From assembly GCA_013407085.1 (NCBI GenBank), contig JACCGJ010024173.1:1-64000 (forward strand): 64,000 nucleotides of DNA. The letters are read 5' to 3'. Of the stretch, positions 10,235 through 21,636 are shown piece after piece. The first letter of the stretch is position 1. Each line of letters opens with the position of its first letter. The position numbers and the translations under genes are program-made. The notes below the pieces were generated by a model. The model made no database searches and was not told the DNA's origin. It worked only from the letters and a program-made list of their open reading frames with translations. This DNA comes from Atriophallophorus winterbourni (taxonomy: Eukaryota > Platyhelminthes > Trematoda > Plagiorchiida > Microphallidae).

Positions 10235-10705
10235 AATTTATTGGGAATAAGTATGCCGCTGATGTCCCAAACGCCTCTTGGCGTTTATTTGAGTGCAACT
10301 CGAACTTTTTGCAGACACGAAGGCAACCTATAAGGTAACAGGGAGTTAACAGAAATAGGGCGTTGCGAGATATTTGCCTTTGGGATTTTTCTTCCGATTC
10401 CTTCTCGAAGCTCATCACATAGCCGGGTAAGCCGCAAGGCAGTTGGAGCTTAGGAATCGGTGTTTTCCTTCCTTTGCTAGACTGCCTTTAGTAAATGACG
10501 ATCTTCATCTGCTCAGAGGAAACTACTTTTAAGGCTATTTCTACCGTCGCTTAATGTAGCTCCGCCGGGCTTGTGGAAGCCACACGAATATGTAGGGAGT
10601 TTGACTTGCCACAGGCTGTTTGAGATACATCCCAAATGGGAATATTTATATATGACAGTGACTCATTCCTACTACCACCCCGGCTATAACAACCTCGGGA
10701 CTTCA
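10235..10705 (+). repeat. Repeat B copy, diverged
   Basis: Follows the same block order as 19215-19770: GGCGTTTATTTGAGTGC, CTTCCGATTCCTTCTCGAAG, AGCCGGGTAAGCCGCAAGGCAG, GTGTTTTCCTTCCTTTGC, TTTGAGATACATCCCAAATGGG and, at the end, ACCCCGGCTATAACAACC, which matches the end of the copy at 2583. Divergence is high, so this is probably an older insertion. Confidence 0.55.
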
Positions 10706-11144
10706 ATAAGCAAGCATCTTTTGTGTGGATGATTTTCTGTTAGGCCGATTATTCGTGGCTAGTATAACTGTGTACCTTTTCCTACTACAGTAGGCCCGAT
10801 CGATTAGCGAGTCTTGCACATGATTTAGGCACTATACTAATATCCAGGTCTCAGGATGGCAGCTGCGGAAGCAACTGAGCAGCATCAAATATAGTGATTA
10901 GCAAGGTTTGGAGCACTCAGTTCTGTAATTATATACGGATCATACAAGTGCATTTCCCGTAGAAAGCAAATATCGCTATCTAAATTATCTAAGGCACGAG
11001 CCAATGCAGATTATTTGCCTCTCTGTCTTGGTCTTTTGACATTCATGGTTTTGATTTGAGTATGAATGCGAGGTTTTAAATAAGGATATGTGAGGTTGTG
11101 AATAGATGATATTGACTGATCTTTAAAGCGGTGAGATGCTTTTT
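10706..11144. other. Unassigned intergenic sequence
   Basis: No coding, RNA or repeat features that I can support. Confidence 0.4.
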
Positions 11145-11345
11145 GAATCTCCGTTGAGCTTTACCAACTGTGACGCTCCGAATACAATCAGAACCACTCA
11201 TACTTGGCAGTTCAATGGATAGAGGTCAGGCGGACACGACCTCATCAAACTCAACCCGCTGCCCCATGAGTAAGCCTTGTTAGGCAAAGGCTTTGTTTAC
11301 GAACTCTGATTATTTTCTTTTTTAGGCATGGGTGACTTGGCAGTA
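11145..11345 (+). repeat. Diverged copy of RTE leader region
   Basis: Similar to 3270-3475, with shared ACCACTCATAC, TTCAATGGATAGAGGTCAGGCGGACACG and a TTAGGCATGGGTGACTTGGCAG end. No RTE coding sequence follows it, so it is either a solo fragment or an independent SINE-like unit. Confidence 0.55.
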
Positions 11346-12165
11346 TATTATTATATTAGCTCTGTCCCATACAGCTAACTAAGCAAAGTATCGCAACATT
11401 GGGGGTAACTTGTCGTTCATGACGCACCGTAGATCTTTAACAAATTGACAGAAGGCGAAGTTGCTTGGGAATTCACCAGACCGCAATTTGAGTTGTTACA
11501 TTATGCTTGGTTTGTGGTTAACTAAACGCGTAACAGAACAGAGTAAGTAAAAAATCAAAAGCCTGTAGTCGGGCGAAGTACAAACGGAATGATGAGCTAT
11601 AATGTAAAAAAACTATAATATATAATATTGTATATTGCGTTTTCCTAACTTTTATCGTACCACATATCTTGTCGAAGCTCAATCGTTTTACGGGGCGCTT
11701 GAAATCTGTTAAAATAGGATACGACTCTGTATTAGAATTTGTGCACGATATGCCCAATTTTCGTCCCATTTAATTTTTCTGACGATGAAATGACAGAATA
11801 TCGGATTGTGCACCGTATGCAATAATCAAACGCGAGACATTTGATTGAACGTCTACAATAAAATTTCCTTAACTCAACTATATGAGAGGCACTTCCTTCT
11901 TATTTGAATAATTTCATTAATGTTCATGTTCATGTTTATTCATTATTTTCTTAGTTATTCTCGAGCAAGTGGTGGTATAACACTGGTGTGCTAACAAACT
12001 GGAGGTATCTTACATAATATTGTACAATTTCAGCATTTTCGGTTTCTCCTTTTTCTTTGTATCCTATTTTAAATCATTCGTCAGATTATAATTTCTTAAT
12101 GTCTTGCTTTTGAGATGGATGGTTTTTAGAATTGTACCTGACAAAAACTAATGATTCGCGCTTTT
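11346..12165. other. Sequence upstream of the tetraspanin gene
   Basis: AT-rich and without a recognised feature. The minus-strand frame at 11518-11769 has no family motif. The promoter and any upstream non-coding exon of the tetraspanin should lie here or further left, but I cannot place them. Confidence 0.35.
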
Positions 12166-12223
12166 CTTGCCAGCATTCGGATCCTGCAATCACCCTTCAA
12201 CTATAGTTAAAACCAGTGAAATA

Positions 12224-12550
12224 ATGGCATACACCGAAACGTGCGCGCGTTGTATCATGTTCTTGTCCTATACCTTGCTATGGGCTGCCTCTTTTTGCCT
12301 AGTCTATGTTGGCTCGCGTGCAGTTCAACTGGACAACACGTATATTACAATATCTGCGGAAACGCAGCTTCGAATCGCTGGAATCGCGTTTATCTGTACA
12401 GGTCTTCTTATTCTTCTTGTCTGCGTCATTGGAATTATTGCGTGGCGCAAACGAAATCGTTTGCTTTTGGTCCTAATTTGTTCAATACTTGTAGTTATTT
12501 TGTTCGGGGAAATCGCGGCGGTGCTTTTATCTGTTTTCCATTGGTCCGGA
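12224..12550 (+). CDS. Tetraspanin coding exon 1
   Basis: 109 codons from ATG at 12224 (MAYTETCARC) to GGA before the donor GTGAGA at 12551. Covers TM1, the small loop, TM2, the RKRNR loop and TM3. The frame also extends upstream to 12167, but the acceptor CCAG at 12170-12173 lies between, so the inner ATG is preferred. Confidence 0.85.
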
Positions 12551-13237
12551 GTGAGAGACGTTTTTGATTTTTGAACCTTTTAGGTTGAAAGCAATTTGTC
12601 GAGACTATTTAAAATTCAAATGGACGAATACAGTGTAAATCCAGCGGCGCAAAATTTTGTCGACCACATTCAGCAGACCGTGCGTTTTTTTCCTTTCAAT
12701 TCGAATCTCTTTTTAGTTGGAGTGTTGCGGTGCGGAGGGATACGCTGACTGGAACCTAACGAAGTATTATCATGATACCAACAAATATCCTAAATCATGT
12801 ACTGAGCCGAATATAATGTCCACTACCGTTGCCACAAGCCAGTAAGCCAGAGATTTTTTAACGACAGAGTGTACAGTGATATTCAGCGTACGCAACAGCA
12901 AATGAAAGTGTATACCCGAGGTTGTACGGTGTTTCTCAGCGAATCTTTCCACATGTGGTTTAATATAATTATTGCTACGGGCTTGGCGTTCGTCGTAATT
13001 CAGGTGCGTAATTTCATTTCGTTTTATTTGGCGTCACTGCCGAGTTCCTTAATTATTTAACACACATTTAATGTGACAGATTTTCATTCTCATATCTGTC
13101 TAGGCCTGAGCAACCTGATAGTATCTGAACCCATGTGCAGCCTATGACTGTGCGGCGTTTTGTCTGGTTTGGGCTTGTTATTCCACAAGCATACAATGTG
13201 ACAGATATCCAACATTTTTACTCTCCCTGTTGGGTAA
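12224..13237 (+). CDS. Tetraspanin, five coding exons
   Basis: A four-pass membrane protein of about 235 residues that would organise protein complexes in the plasma membrane or tegument. Exons: 12224-12550, 12584-12679, 12717-12841, 12877-13003 and, less surely, 13205-13237. All phases join (0,0,2,0). TM1 is about residues 9-29; TM2 about 52-74, followed by the polar RKRNR loop; TM3 about 80-105 with a buried Glu at 96; TM4 about 210-232. The large outer loop holds the signature CCG (144-146), a PKSC at 166-169 and a final GC at 198-199, so four conserved cysteines, plus one NLT glycosylation sequon at 154. An acceptor AG at 12172-12173 precedes the start, so a 5' UTR intron or trans-splice site is likely. 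The very short C-terminal tail is the weakest part of the model. No transcript support is available. Confidence 0.85.
12551..12583 (+). other. Tetraspanin intron 1, 33 bp
   Basis: Runs from GTGAGAGACG to CCTTTTAG. Without its removal the frame stops at once (a TGA at 12572). With removal, the outer loop continues with VESNLSRLFK. Confidence 0.75.
12584..12679 (+). CDS. Tetraspanin coding exon 2
   Basis: 32 codons, phase 0 to phase 0, encoding the first helices of the large outer loop and ending HIQQT just before the CCG exon. The donor is GTGCGT at 12680. Confidence 0.8.
12680..12716 (+). other. Tetraspanin intron 2, 37 bp
   Basis: GTGCGT to CTTTTTAG with a strong pyrimidine tract. The join gives QT-LECCG, the classic tetraspanin sequence. 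Confidence 0.8.
12717..12841 (+). CDS. Tetraspanin coding exon 3 with CCG motif
   Basis: Starts LECCGAEGYADWNLT and contains PKSC. It ends in phase 2 at the A of GCCA before the donor GTAAGC at 12842. Read through, the frame hits TAA across the splice site, which supports the junction. Confidence 0.85.
12842..12876 (+). other. Tetraspanin intron 3, 35 bp
   Basis: GTAAGC to TGTACAG. An alternative acceptor at 12867 (26-bp intron) is also in frame and would add three codons (VYS). The 35-bp choice matches the lengths of the two other tiny introns. Confidence 0.65.
12877..13003 (+). CDS. Tetraspanin coding exon 4 with TM4
   Basis: After the split codon it reads DIQRTQQQMKVYTRGC, with the last conserved cysteine, then MWFNIIIATGLAFVVIQ, the start of TM4. 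It ends CAG before the donor GTGCGT at 13004, phase 0. Confidence 0.85.
13082..13194 (+). mobile_element. SINE-A fragment with 12-bp target duplication
   Basis: 113 bp carrying only the second half of SINE-A (CTCATATCTGTCTAGGCCTG through TGTGCGGCGTTTTGTCTGG). It is flanked by identical AATGTGACAGAT at 13070-13081 and 13195-13206. The perfect duplication shows that it moved in as this short unit. The duplicated bases include the acceptor GACAG of the tetraspanin's last intron. Confidence 0.85.
13205..13237 (+). CDS. Possible last tetraspanin exon
   Basis: After the acceptor GACAG (ending 13204) phase 0 gives ISNIFTLPVG and a stop, completing a 22-residue TM4 with almost no cytoplasmic tail. 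The acceptor lies in the right-hand copy of a target duplication. The left-hand copy (13075-13079) would give IFILISV and a stop inside the inserted SINE. A different last exon further away is possible. Confidence 0.4.
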   Translation: MSNIFTLPVG

Positions 13238-13239
13238 CT

Positions 13240-13837
13240 ACAGATAGCTTGATGATCATTGCGTCAGACCGCTGTGTTGCTTTGCTGTTGATCATGTACC
13301 ATTTTACTCCAGGGTGCAATACTGAAGCTACACAGCATTAACGGGAGAAATGTCTATATTTTCCCAGTTTGATTTATTTTCACCGTCATAGATATTCTCA
13401 ATATTGCTGAATGTATGCTTAGTCGGCTGAATATTTCACCCTCAAGCCAAATGTCATTATCGGCATGACATATTTTCAAGTATTCCTTTATGCCATCGGG
13501 CCTTTTCAAGGCCATACGTCCCTTGATGCGTTGCTTCGTTGATACCTAGATGTTTTCCGTACAACATTTCCATACATTTGATTGGTGTCATTCTTGACTT
13601 TGCGTATCCAATTCATGAGGTAGATTTATTTTTCTGATGGTATGTGGCACGCCCATGGACTAGAGTAAACTCCCGGGGCTGCAAATGATAAATCCATTTT
13701 TGTGCTGTTTGCCCATTGAATTGCAATGCATATTACTTGTCGATCATTTAAACATTTTTACCCCGCATGCGCGTAGCTTTAATGATGAGTTGCGAGGGTT
13801 GTTCGCATGTGGCTGCAAGTTGAATTTCCGAAATAAG
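13240..13837. other. Tetraspanin 3' flank, unassigned
   Basis: Presumed 3' UTR and intergenic DNA. I see no canonical AATAAA near the proposed stop. The plus-strand frame at 13685-13912 runs into the RTE 3' end and is not a gene. Confidence 0.4.
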
Positions 13838-16800
13838 CATCATGATCAGAGACTGCATTACACCGGTAGCATGTATCGAATGCTTAACTGCCACACAACC
13901 ATGAAAAAGTGAGATCCTAAAAGAAGGGGAAGCGTGGCACTTAAATAGCTACGGATTCTATAGAAGTGTAAGCACAAAAACTGTGACGAGGTGCCTACAC
14001 GATGAATGGGACAATCATTCAATTAAGTTTCGTGAACGAGTAGACATACATGAACACATTAGCTTCCTTATGGCTTTAACTACCGTGCATCATAACAAAC
14101 TTTCCTCGTCACTCCACTTGACAACATACAAGGTTAAGCAAATGTTCCAAGAAGATACATAGTGCAAGACCGCTATTGAACACTATTTCAGGACATATCC
14201 TGAGGCGTAACTAACCTTTGCGAAATATGATCGTGGGAACCCCAGCCTGGAAAACGTACTGCACCGACTTATGAAAGGTTACTAGTAAGAGTTTTTAGCT
14301 GCATATGCTACGTGACGGTTTGGTCACGTTTGGTTTACGCCAATCGGGATGTGGCATCGCAAAAAGAATTCATTTCGGAAGTTGGTGTTCCGGCTTCCTG
14401 TAAAATGTGGTCCAAACAGCATAACCTATGCAGGTTTAGCTCCTTCTGTATACCAAGGTTACTACCGAAGAACTTATTTCGGAGAGCATCGTTGCGTATA
14501 CGATTGTTACAGCTAAATCCTAGAATGCTGCGGAGAGGCCGATTATGCTCTTTTCGTAAGGTCGAAATTTCGCACCCATACTGCCCGAACTGTCGCTTTG
14601 TTGACCCTAGCTTTGCGCAGCAGAGACAGTCCTTTCTGACGCGAGAGGTGACCTAGGTTGCGGAAGTTTTAAGGTCTCCTTAGAAATGCGTGCCGAGACT
14701 TCGTCATCTAACGATGCAGAATTATTGATACAACTACCGAGATACGTAAATCGATCTACAATTTCAAGCATCTGATACGTCGATGTCCTGCAGCATGACA
14801 CTTAGAGGGAGCCAAACGCATTCCAAACGCTGGCTCACTAGCCAGCTTGCTCAATATCGCCTGTGCATCTGTGTACGTGTCGAAGAGCATAACTATATCA
14901 TCAGCTTAGTCCAAGTCGCAAAGCTTGTCGATTGGCATTATGTGAACTCTGAAAGCTGGGGTTCCTTCGCTACATAATTCCATGATGGCATCAATTGCGA
15001 AATCGAGCAGAAAAGGAGAAATCGGACATCCTTGTCGTACGCCCCTTGTGCTGGGAAATTTCCGTGAAAGTTCGTTGTAAACCACAACGCATCCGAATGC
15101 ATGGGCAGAAATTACACGCAGTATGTTGACATAATTTTGCGAAACGCCTTTGCACAGCAAGATGTTAAACTGGACATTTCGATCGACTGAATCAAATGTC
15201 CCTTGAGGTCTCAAAATATGGCTATTGCCGGCTGTCGATAAGTGTGCTGCAGTTCTAAGATCTGTCGAAGAGTAAAAATTTGGTCGGCACAGCCTGTCAG
15301 ATCGGCAGCCAGCTTGCTGCTTTCTGATCTATGATTCCCTATGCGATCTTAATCTTCGAAGGCATATGGACGCTGATAATCTTGTAATGATGGTGGGGAG
15401 ACTTATCCCACGGTGATTAGAGCAGGAGCTTCGCACACCTTTTTAAATATTGCTATGCTAACCAATTCTCCCCAACTTTGAGGAATGGATTCTGACCACC
15501 ACACTTCACGGAGAAGATCGCCTAATGTGCTGATTATGACTTGGCCACCAGACGATTAGTCATCGGAGCCAGCATCGTAGAACCGTTTCTTGGATTTGAT
15601 ACATGCTTTAATTTCTAAATCACTAGGGGGATCTACGCTAACAGACCAAGGATCATACTGCTTCAAATGAGGCATTGAATTCGTTACAGACGTCCAGCTG
15701 AATTGTTCTTCAAAATGTTCGGCGCAGCTCGCACTCATCTTTTTTTCGTGGGCCCCGTCGATCGAATAAGTTGGAATGGTTTTCGCACGTTACCAGCATT
15801 ATTTGCTATTTCCATTTGTTCGACCTTATTTATCCACCACCTTTCTCTGTCTAGTCTTAAGCTCCGTTTAAGTTCATTCCTTACGCGTCTCCCTCTGTAT
15901 TGTGTCATGGACCATATGTTATCCGGAGTCGCCGGTTAAGAATTTATATAGAGCGCTGTGAAATCCAGTGGGGATTTGATTGTGTAGTCCCACAGGCTGA
16001 AATTGCGGCGACCCACATAATCCCTGGTATATTGTCCCATCTTTGATCGGCAGTTGCACACAGAGCAACTGGGAGTGAGTTGCTCAAGTGGTTCTATATA
16101 TTTCTGAAACTGCGGGTTGAGAGAATTTTTCGACCAAAATGCTTTTTCCACCCGAATGTTTCGTATCGAAAAGCTTTAACGAGAACCTACATCGCACATG
16201 AGTATGATCTGAATATATGCAGGTATTTCAAAAGGAGCGACAGTTTTCAATGCAACCTCTAGTGAGCACTTGTGGCGATTTGTTCGATTTGAGCCGAATT
16301 TTTGGTTTCCGGCAAGCGTCATGTGTTACATCAACATATTTAATGGCGAAAGGAATTACTGCTAATCTATCATCAAGATTTTGCACAGAATTGTATGAAC
16401 TGTTATCTGTGCGTTGGCCTTCAAGACCAAACATACCACCTAATTGTGATTCAGATGTTTCTAAGCGACTCAATCCGGTGTTCATATCCCCAGCCAAGAC
16501 AACAATATCGGAGCTTTTTGTAATTATAGACGGATCAGATAAGCGCGCTTCCGATAAACAGCAAACATCAATAGTTAGGGTAAGAGTCAATGCAGCTTGC
16601 TGGCTATCTGCCTGAAGGTTCTAACATTCATGGCTCCGATGTGAGCAGACGTACGAGGTTTAAGAAAGTGATCTGCAAATTCATGAATAGAGGATATTCC
16701 AACGTGTTCAGTCTTTTCGGCGTTTGGGATTGTCAGACGGAGAGGTTTTGAGTGTGGAAGGTGGAGGGGAAGAGTCAGAAACAGTTTAAAGAGTAGGAAC

Positions 16801-16870
16801 AGCAGTAACTTCTTTTCGCTTACCCGCTGTATACTGCAGGTAAGGCGACTCGGTGGCACAGTTATTGGGG
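13838..16870 (-). mobile_element. RTE-like retrotransposon, antisense, degraded
   Basis: A second copy of the element at 3.5-8.25 kb in reverse, without the tandem duplication. Left to right it shows the 3' UTR (13838-14140), the C-terminal region with TYLGSCINN (14607-14801), the RT around LCDLD-stop-ADDIV (about 14900-14935), GVRQGCPISPF and a mutated Phe/Asp block (14906-15214), the pre-RT linker (15556-16000) and endonuclease pieces with SSDIVVLAGDMN and LGGMFGLEGQRTDN (16228-16590). Motif C keeps ADD, but the Tyr codon is TAA. Many frameshifts are present. It is more diverged from the plus-strand copy than that copy's two RT blocks are from each other, so it is older. Confidence 0.85.
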
Positions 16871-16874
16871 ACCA

Positions 16875-17529
16875 CTGATATAAATAATAATAACGCTTAC
16901 TAATTAGTATGCGTGAAAGATTTAAACTCAAGAAATTGAGCAATTTTAAATTCATTTTTTAACGCGCTGTATCGTTATTAAGAAATTGAATGTCTTAATT
17001 GAGTAGAATGAAATCGAATGTCTTTCATCTGTTATCTCTTCGCTACACAGTGGTTTTAAACACGGCTTCATGCTCTACTTAAAGCAATTTCTTGGCTTTA
17101 GGATTCATGCACCATGTTGAATCTTTTCAGGGAACTGGCATTGGATGAATTTTTGTATTGATTATATCAGAACAAAATATAAAGAATGTTTGCTGTTAAT
17201 TGATTGTGCACACTATACTGTTTTATTTTAACACTACATCGCCATTCTATATAGATGGTCGCCGAAATTATACGGTGTACGTTACCGGGTAATTGATTAT
17301 TTGAAGATGCTCTTCGTCGTCATTAAAGACAGTTCAATATCGCCTGTTAATGCTTTACTGTCACAAAATCACGACTGTATTTTGCTTACACAGTTCGACA
17401 GGTAGATGATTTAACTAGTTAGACGTGCCCATAGAAACGAAGCGCGCACGAAGTGAGTTGGAGCTCCTACGCTTGTAATTCATAGGAACAGTTATCAATT
17501 AGAGTGACTGGGCAAAGTAACATCAATCC
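16875..17529. other. Unassigned intergenic sequence
   Basis: AT-rich, with no supported gene, RNA or repeat. Confidence 0.4.
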
Positions 17530-17960
17530 GGCGGGCACTGTCATGCGCTATAACAAACTTTCTTCAACACTGAGCTTGACAAGCGCACAATGTTATTCGA
17601 ACAACCATCAGATTGTCACTAAATGCGGTTTGTTACTCGCAATCCAGTAATCAGATCGTGTGGATGCCATCCAGCTAACAAGTAAACACCAATTATGCTA
17701 CACAGACAACGACTAATGAATATTTAGAGACTTGAAATGTGATTTTTGCGTAAAGTCCGAATTTCGCACCTATAGAGCAACGTTGTCCGAATAGCTTCTT
17801 TGTAAACTGTACCCATGAGTTTTTGCGCACGACGTTACGAAGTTAAAGTCGACTTATTCTTAATGCCGCTGTCACGTTAGAAATACTTGTCGAAACATAC
17901 TTATCTCACGATGCAAAATTATTAATGCAACTGAAACGGAGAGAAATTTTCAACTTTTAT
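17530..17960 (-). repeat. Very old antisense RTE 3' remnant
   Basis: Weak but ordered similarity to the antisense copy at 14.09-14.76 kb. TATAACAAACTTTCTTCAAC recalls the 3' UTR; TCCGAATTTCGCACC and TCTCACGATGCAAAATTATTAATGCAACT recall the region encoding GCEI/YLGSCINNSASLDDE. No frame survives. Confidence 0.5.
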
Positions 17961-19204
17961 TTGAATTTTTTGCACTTTGACACAAACCTACTTTGCACAA
18001 GTGCATGATCAGAATCTATTTTACTTTTCAAGCAACATTTTTTCATGCAACCCTTACCGAGTTTCGCTAATAGGAAAATGTTGAATACTTATTCACGAAA
18101 CTTGATTGAGAGATTTCACGCTTTTGCTACTTTTGATTGTAGGTGGGTAGAATTGCCTGAACACCTTTAATATGCATTCCTTTGTTGAACTGTCACGAGG
18201 TTTAACGTTTCTTGTGTTGCGTCTCAACTCTGAGTCTTGGGGATTTTCTGCCACGATAAATGCTTTATTATCAACCCGCTTGATAACTGGATGAAATCTG
18301 ATGCTCCCTTGAAAGTTGCACGATAGGGAAGTTTCAGGACATGGAGACAAGATGCCAACTTGTGGGGTCATGCAAATCTCGGCATAGGTTAGGTGAATAG
18401 CACCTCCGATACTAGAATCTGGGCGGAAGATTATCCCAATACTAATATAGAAAACTTCAATGATATCGTGACTTCCCAGCGTGAAGAATTAATCTAGGAT
18501 GGTATTATTTATGCCCTTTAAAGTTACATCGCCATAGTACACCCATATCATAAAAAGTATAAACGACTCTTGCTGCTTCTTCATCGAGATCAGACCATGC
18601 TGCTTACTATAACTTTATAATTCGATTCACACCCTTTCTGTTCTGCTTATTTCTTAAATTTATCAACCCGTCGTAAACTTGCGTTTGCACTCGTGTGAGG
18701 CTGTGCTATGGTGATTTCTGTTGGGTATGAGCTGCTATTTATAACCCAATACTGTCTCATCGATGTGGGTCTCTTTCACATACTCAATTTCCGTTACCTT
18801 TTTTGCCATCTCAAATTTGGTTCGGCGATCGTATGCTATAGTCCTCGATTTCGTCTGTGAGATGATTTGTGGTGTGCCACTTCGTATTCATGATACTTAT
18901 TCGTACAGTGTAATCATCAGTTATATTTTAAACGTAATGAAAACTAATCGGCGTCTCGTTGGATGTGCAACCTCGTTCTTCTATTATCCTGTATCATTAG
19001 AATTGTGGAAATACAATTCGTAATTTTTCGTTCAGTCATAAAATTCACATCCGATAGTTGTCTACACTTCTGCTATTGATTATGGTCACTATTCAATGAC
19101 CTGATTGAAAATGCCACTGGTACATGAGGTGCGCCACACCAATTATTTTTTCAATAGTACAGAATAGACTCCTGTACAAGCTCACCTTAACACTTGGAAA
19201 TTAT
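17961..19204. other. Unassigned intergenic sequence
   Basis: No family motif in the open frames at 18093-18371 (-) or 18763-19023 (+), and no paired splice signals with coding sense. I report nothing functional here. Confidence 0.35.
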
Positions 19205-19770
19205 TTGAGTTAAAGTCTTTGTACTTACTTACTTTTGCTTTTGTGCGACTACCTCCTCCTGGAGGATGAGTCGGCTTCAATGAGGAGTCTTGGAAATTTG
19301 GGTACAAAGTGGCGTCCCCACCACCACTCGGCGTTTGTTCGAGTCAGGTTCTCTAGCCTTTGCACAACCAAGTGCGACCTGCAACTCAGCAGGGAGTTGT
19401 CAGAAAGAGGTTGTGTGCACCAACTAACCGTATACGAGACTGTGCTCCAGATTTTTCTTCGGAGTTTTCTCCCGAAGCCTTTCCCGCGACCGGGTATCCC
19501 GCAAGGCAGCGGAGATTGAAAATCAGGGTTTTCCTTCCCCTAGATGAAATGCTTTCCCAAACAAACGAGCTCTATCTGCCCGAAGCAAACTGGTTTTCAG
19601 GCGCCAGTCACTCGCCCTCGCCCCTTCTGCTGTTGGTAAAAGCAATTCCGCCTGGCTCGGGGAGCCACTCGTGCAGGTCAGTAGCTGGACTTGGTTGTCA
19701 GAGGCTATTTGAAACGCGTGCCATATGGGATCATTTTATAGACAGTGGGAGCTTATCCCCACTGTGTTAC
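19205..19770 (+). mobile_element. Repeat B copy, best preserved
   Basis: About 0.55 kb from GTACTTACTTACTTTTGC to GGGAGCTTATCCCCACTG. It is the reverse complement of 2600-3150 over nearly its whole length. No protein family is recognisable in its open frames. No terminal inverted repeats or clear target duplication are seen, so the class is undecided; it may be SINE-like, given the head it shares with SINE-A in the 2.6-3.1 kb copy. Confidence 0.75.
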
Positions 19771-19774
19771 GCTC

Positions 19775-21225
19775 GATCAAACGATAATTTTTGTTAGCTA
19801 TTTGGGGGCATTTCGCGTGTGATCGGAGCTCTTCGAATTGAGTGCACCCATCAACGCTGACATCCATTGCGGTTTCTAAAGGCGATGTATGCTGTTAATC
19901 GAAGAACTGACAACTTCCAACGATTGGGTCATTAAGGTCAACTGTGCGGGGCCTTCAAATCGGCCGTGCATAAAATTAATTTCCCTGCAGCTGTGGGCAA
20001 AATGCATCATTTTTCGTATCAACTGAGGTCAATTTTCAATTTGAACGAAGTACGAGATGTCGGGAATTGTTGTGACACTTTTGTCTCAAAACATTTGGTT
20101 ACACCATTTGTTAATAAACTGGATCACATGTGGAAATTATCAATCAAGACGGAAAAGAAACATCGTTCAGTCGACAAATTGATATCGGGACCTGTCGGTC
20201 AATTTTTTTAAAATTATTTGGTGAAATTTTTGTAACTGCTGAAAATTCGTTTATATGAATAAAGCCAATTTCTTCTTCTTCTTTCTTCGTCTAAGTTGTG
20301 TATCCACAGTTTGTGTTCTTGAATTTTTTGACATGTTTCTATATGAAAAAGGAACATTTTATGCACTCCGTGCTTTAAGTGAAAACTGAACTGTGTGACA
20401 GAAATGCATGCAAATGAATATTTAAAAAACATGTTATAGAAATTGTGCCGACTGAACTTTGTGCATTCATGTCACAACCATTGGTATACTGCTGTTCCTT
20501 CGGAGGAAGAAACTAAATAATTTTCGGGTTTTAAGGCAAAGACTGGCAATTTAATTTTTCTATCAACTTTTGCGTTTTTATTTTGTTCTCTGGTCATTTT
20601 CCACAAATGTTTATGGTCAAATTAATCTTATTCACTAAATTTTTTATTCTCGAACGATCGGTCACGAAGCCGGCAATATGATTGTGTTAACCCAGTAATA
20701 TGCTACTACCAATATTCTCAGTAGTCCCATTTTATAATTGTTTCAATTCCCTCAAAATACTAATCAATTATATTATTTAGCGTATTTTGGCTTTAATCTA
20801 CTTACGACAAAATGGTTTCAGTTTTTCACGTTTGGCGTCACTTCGATTTCAAATCCGCTGAAAACATCATGGATACAATACTTTCCAATTCTCATCTTTG
20901 CTCGTTTAAAATTGCGTTCTTTTTAATGCTGTCATTTGTTTTTGACGCGTGTTACAGATACTGGGCTCACATAGTTCGTGCATCGTCTTCTGTCATGCCT
21001 CCCGATCTACGGCAGAACCTTGGGTCGAAGAGCAATATGCGCGTATTTAATCTCTCATTTTAACTGCGCTACAGTTCATCCTATACTTTGGACATTTCTG
21101 ATTCTGTACTCCTTTCCGCTTTCTTCGATTGACGCGTTTACTTTTTTATCGCTGTTTTCTCTCTCATCCAGTCATCAATTTGGATATTACAAATGCAAAA
21201 ACTCACAACGTTTTTAATGAATAAG
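19775..21225. other. Unassigned intergenic sequence
   Basis: AT-rich with short open frames lacking family motifs. A small TTCTTC run lies at about 20271-20285. Confidence 0.35.
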
Positions 21226-21229
21226 CTTT

Positions 21230-21420
21230 GTATATGCGTCGGACAGCCTCCTGCCATCGGTATAGAAGCAATCCATGAAATGGCCGTATGATTTTTGTTT
21301 TACAGTGTTTTGATGAGCTTTGGTGGGATTCCATCGTCACCGAAGAGCTTTTCCTTTCGCTAGGTGGTTGATAGCTCTACTGAGTTCATCAATGGTAGGG
21401 CAGCATATAGGTATTCATTG
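21230..21420 (-). pseudogene. Fragment of a second RTE-type RT
   Basis: On the minus strand it reads PTIDELSRAINHLAKGKAL, a one-base shift, then DDGIPPKLIKTL. This is the conserved start of a non-LTR RT (normally GKAAGPDGIPPEL). The wording differs from the RTE copies at 5 kb and 15.5 kb, so it belongs to another family. Confidence 0.65.
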
Positions 21421-21462
21421 GTTGGTAAACACTCAACATTTTTAGTACATGTGGTTACGATA

Positions 21463-21636
21463 CGAAAGCACAAGCCTGATCCAGGCAAAGTGCCGTACAG
21501 TCAGAGACTGCACGTGGACTAAGATACTGTCAGATTGCCCAGGCCTAGACAGACATGAGAAAGAAAATAGAAATGGTAGTGAGACTCCAGCGTGTTTCAG
21601 CATGCAGCTCACTACCTCTGGCCAATCAATTTAGGT
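21463..21636 (-). mobile_element. SINE-A copy
   Basis: Minus-strand copy beginning (right) at AAATTGATTGGCC and GAGCTGCATGCTGAAACACG and ending (left) at GGATCAGGCTTGTGCTTTCG. The head seen in other copies is missing. Confidence 0.8.

Noticed and set aside
12167..12223. Upstream ATG extending the tetraspanin by 19 residues
   Set aside because: A splice acceptor lies just after it, and tetraspanins normally have a short N-terminal tail directly before TM1, which fits the ATG at 12224.
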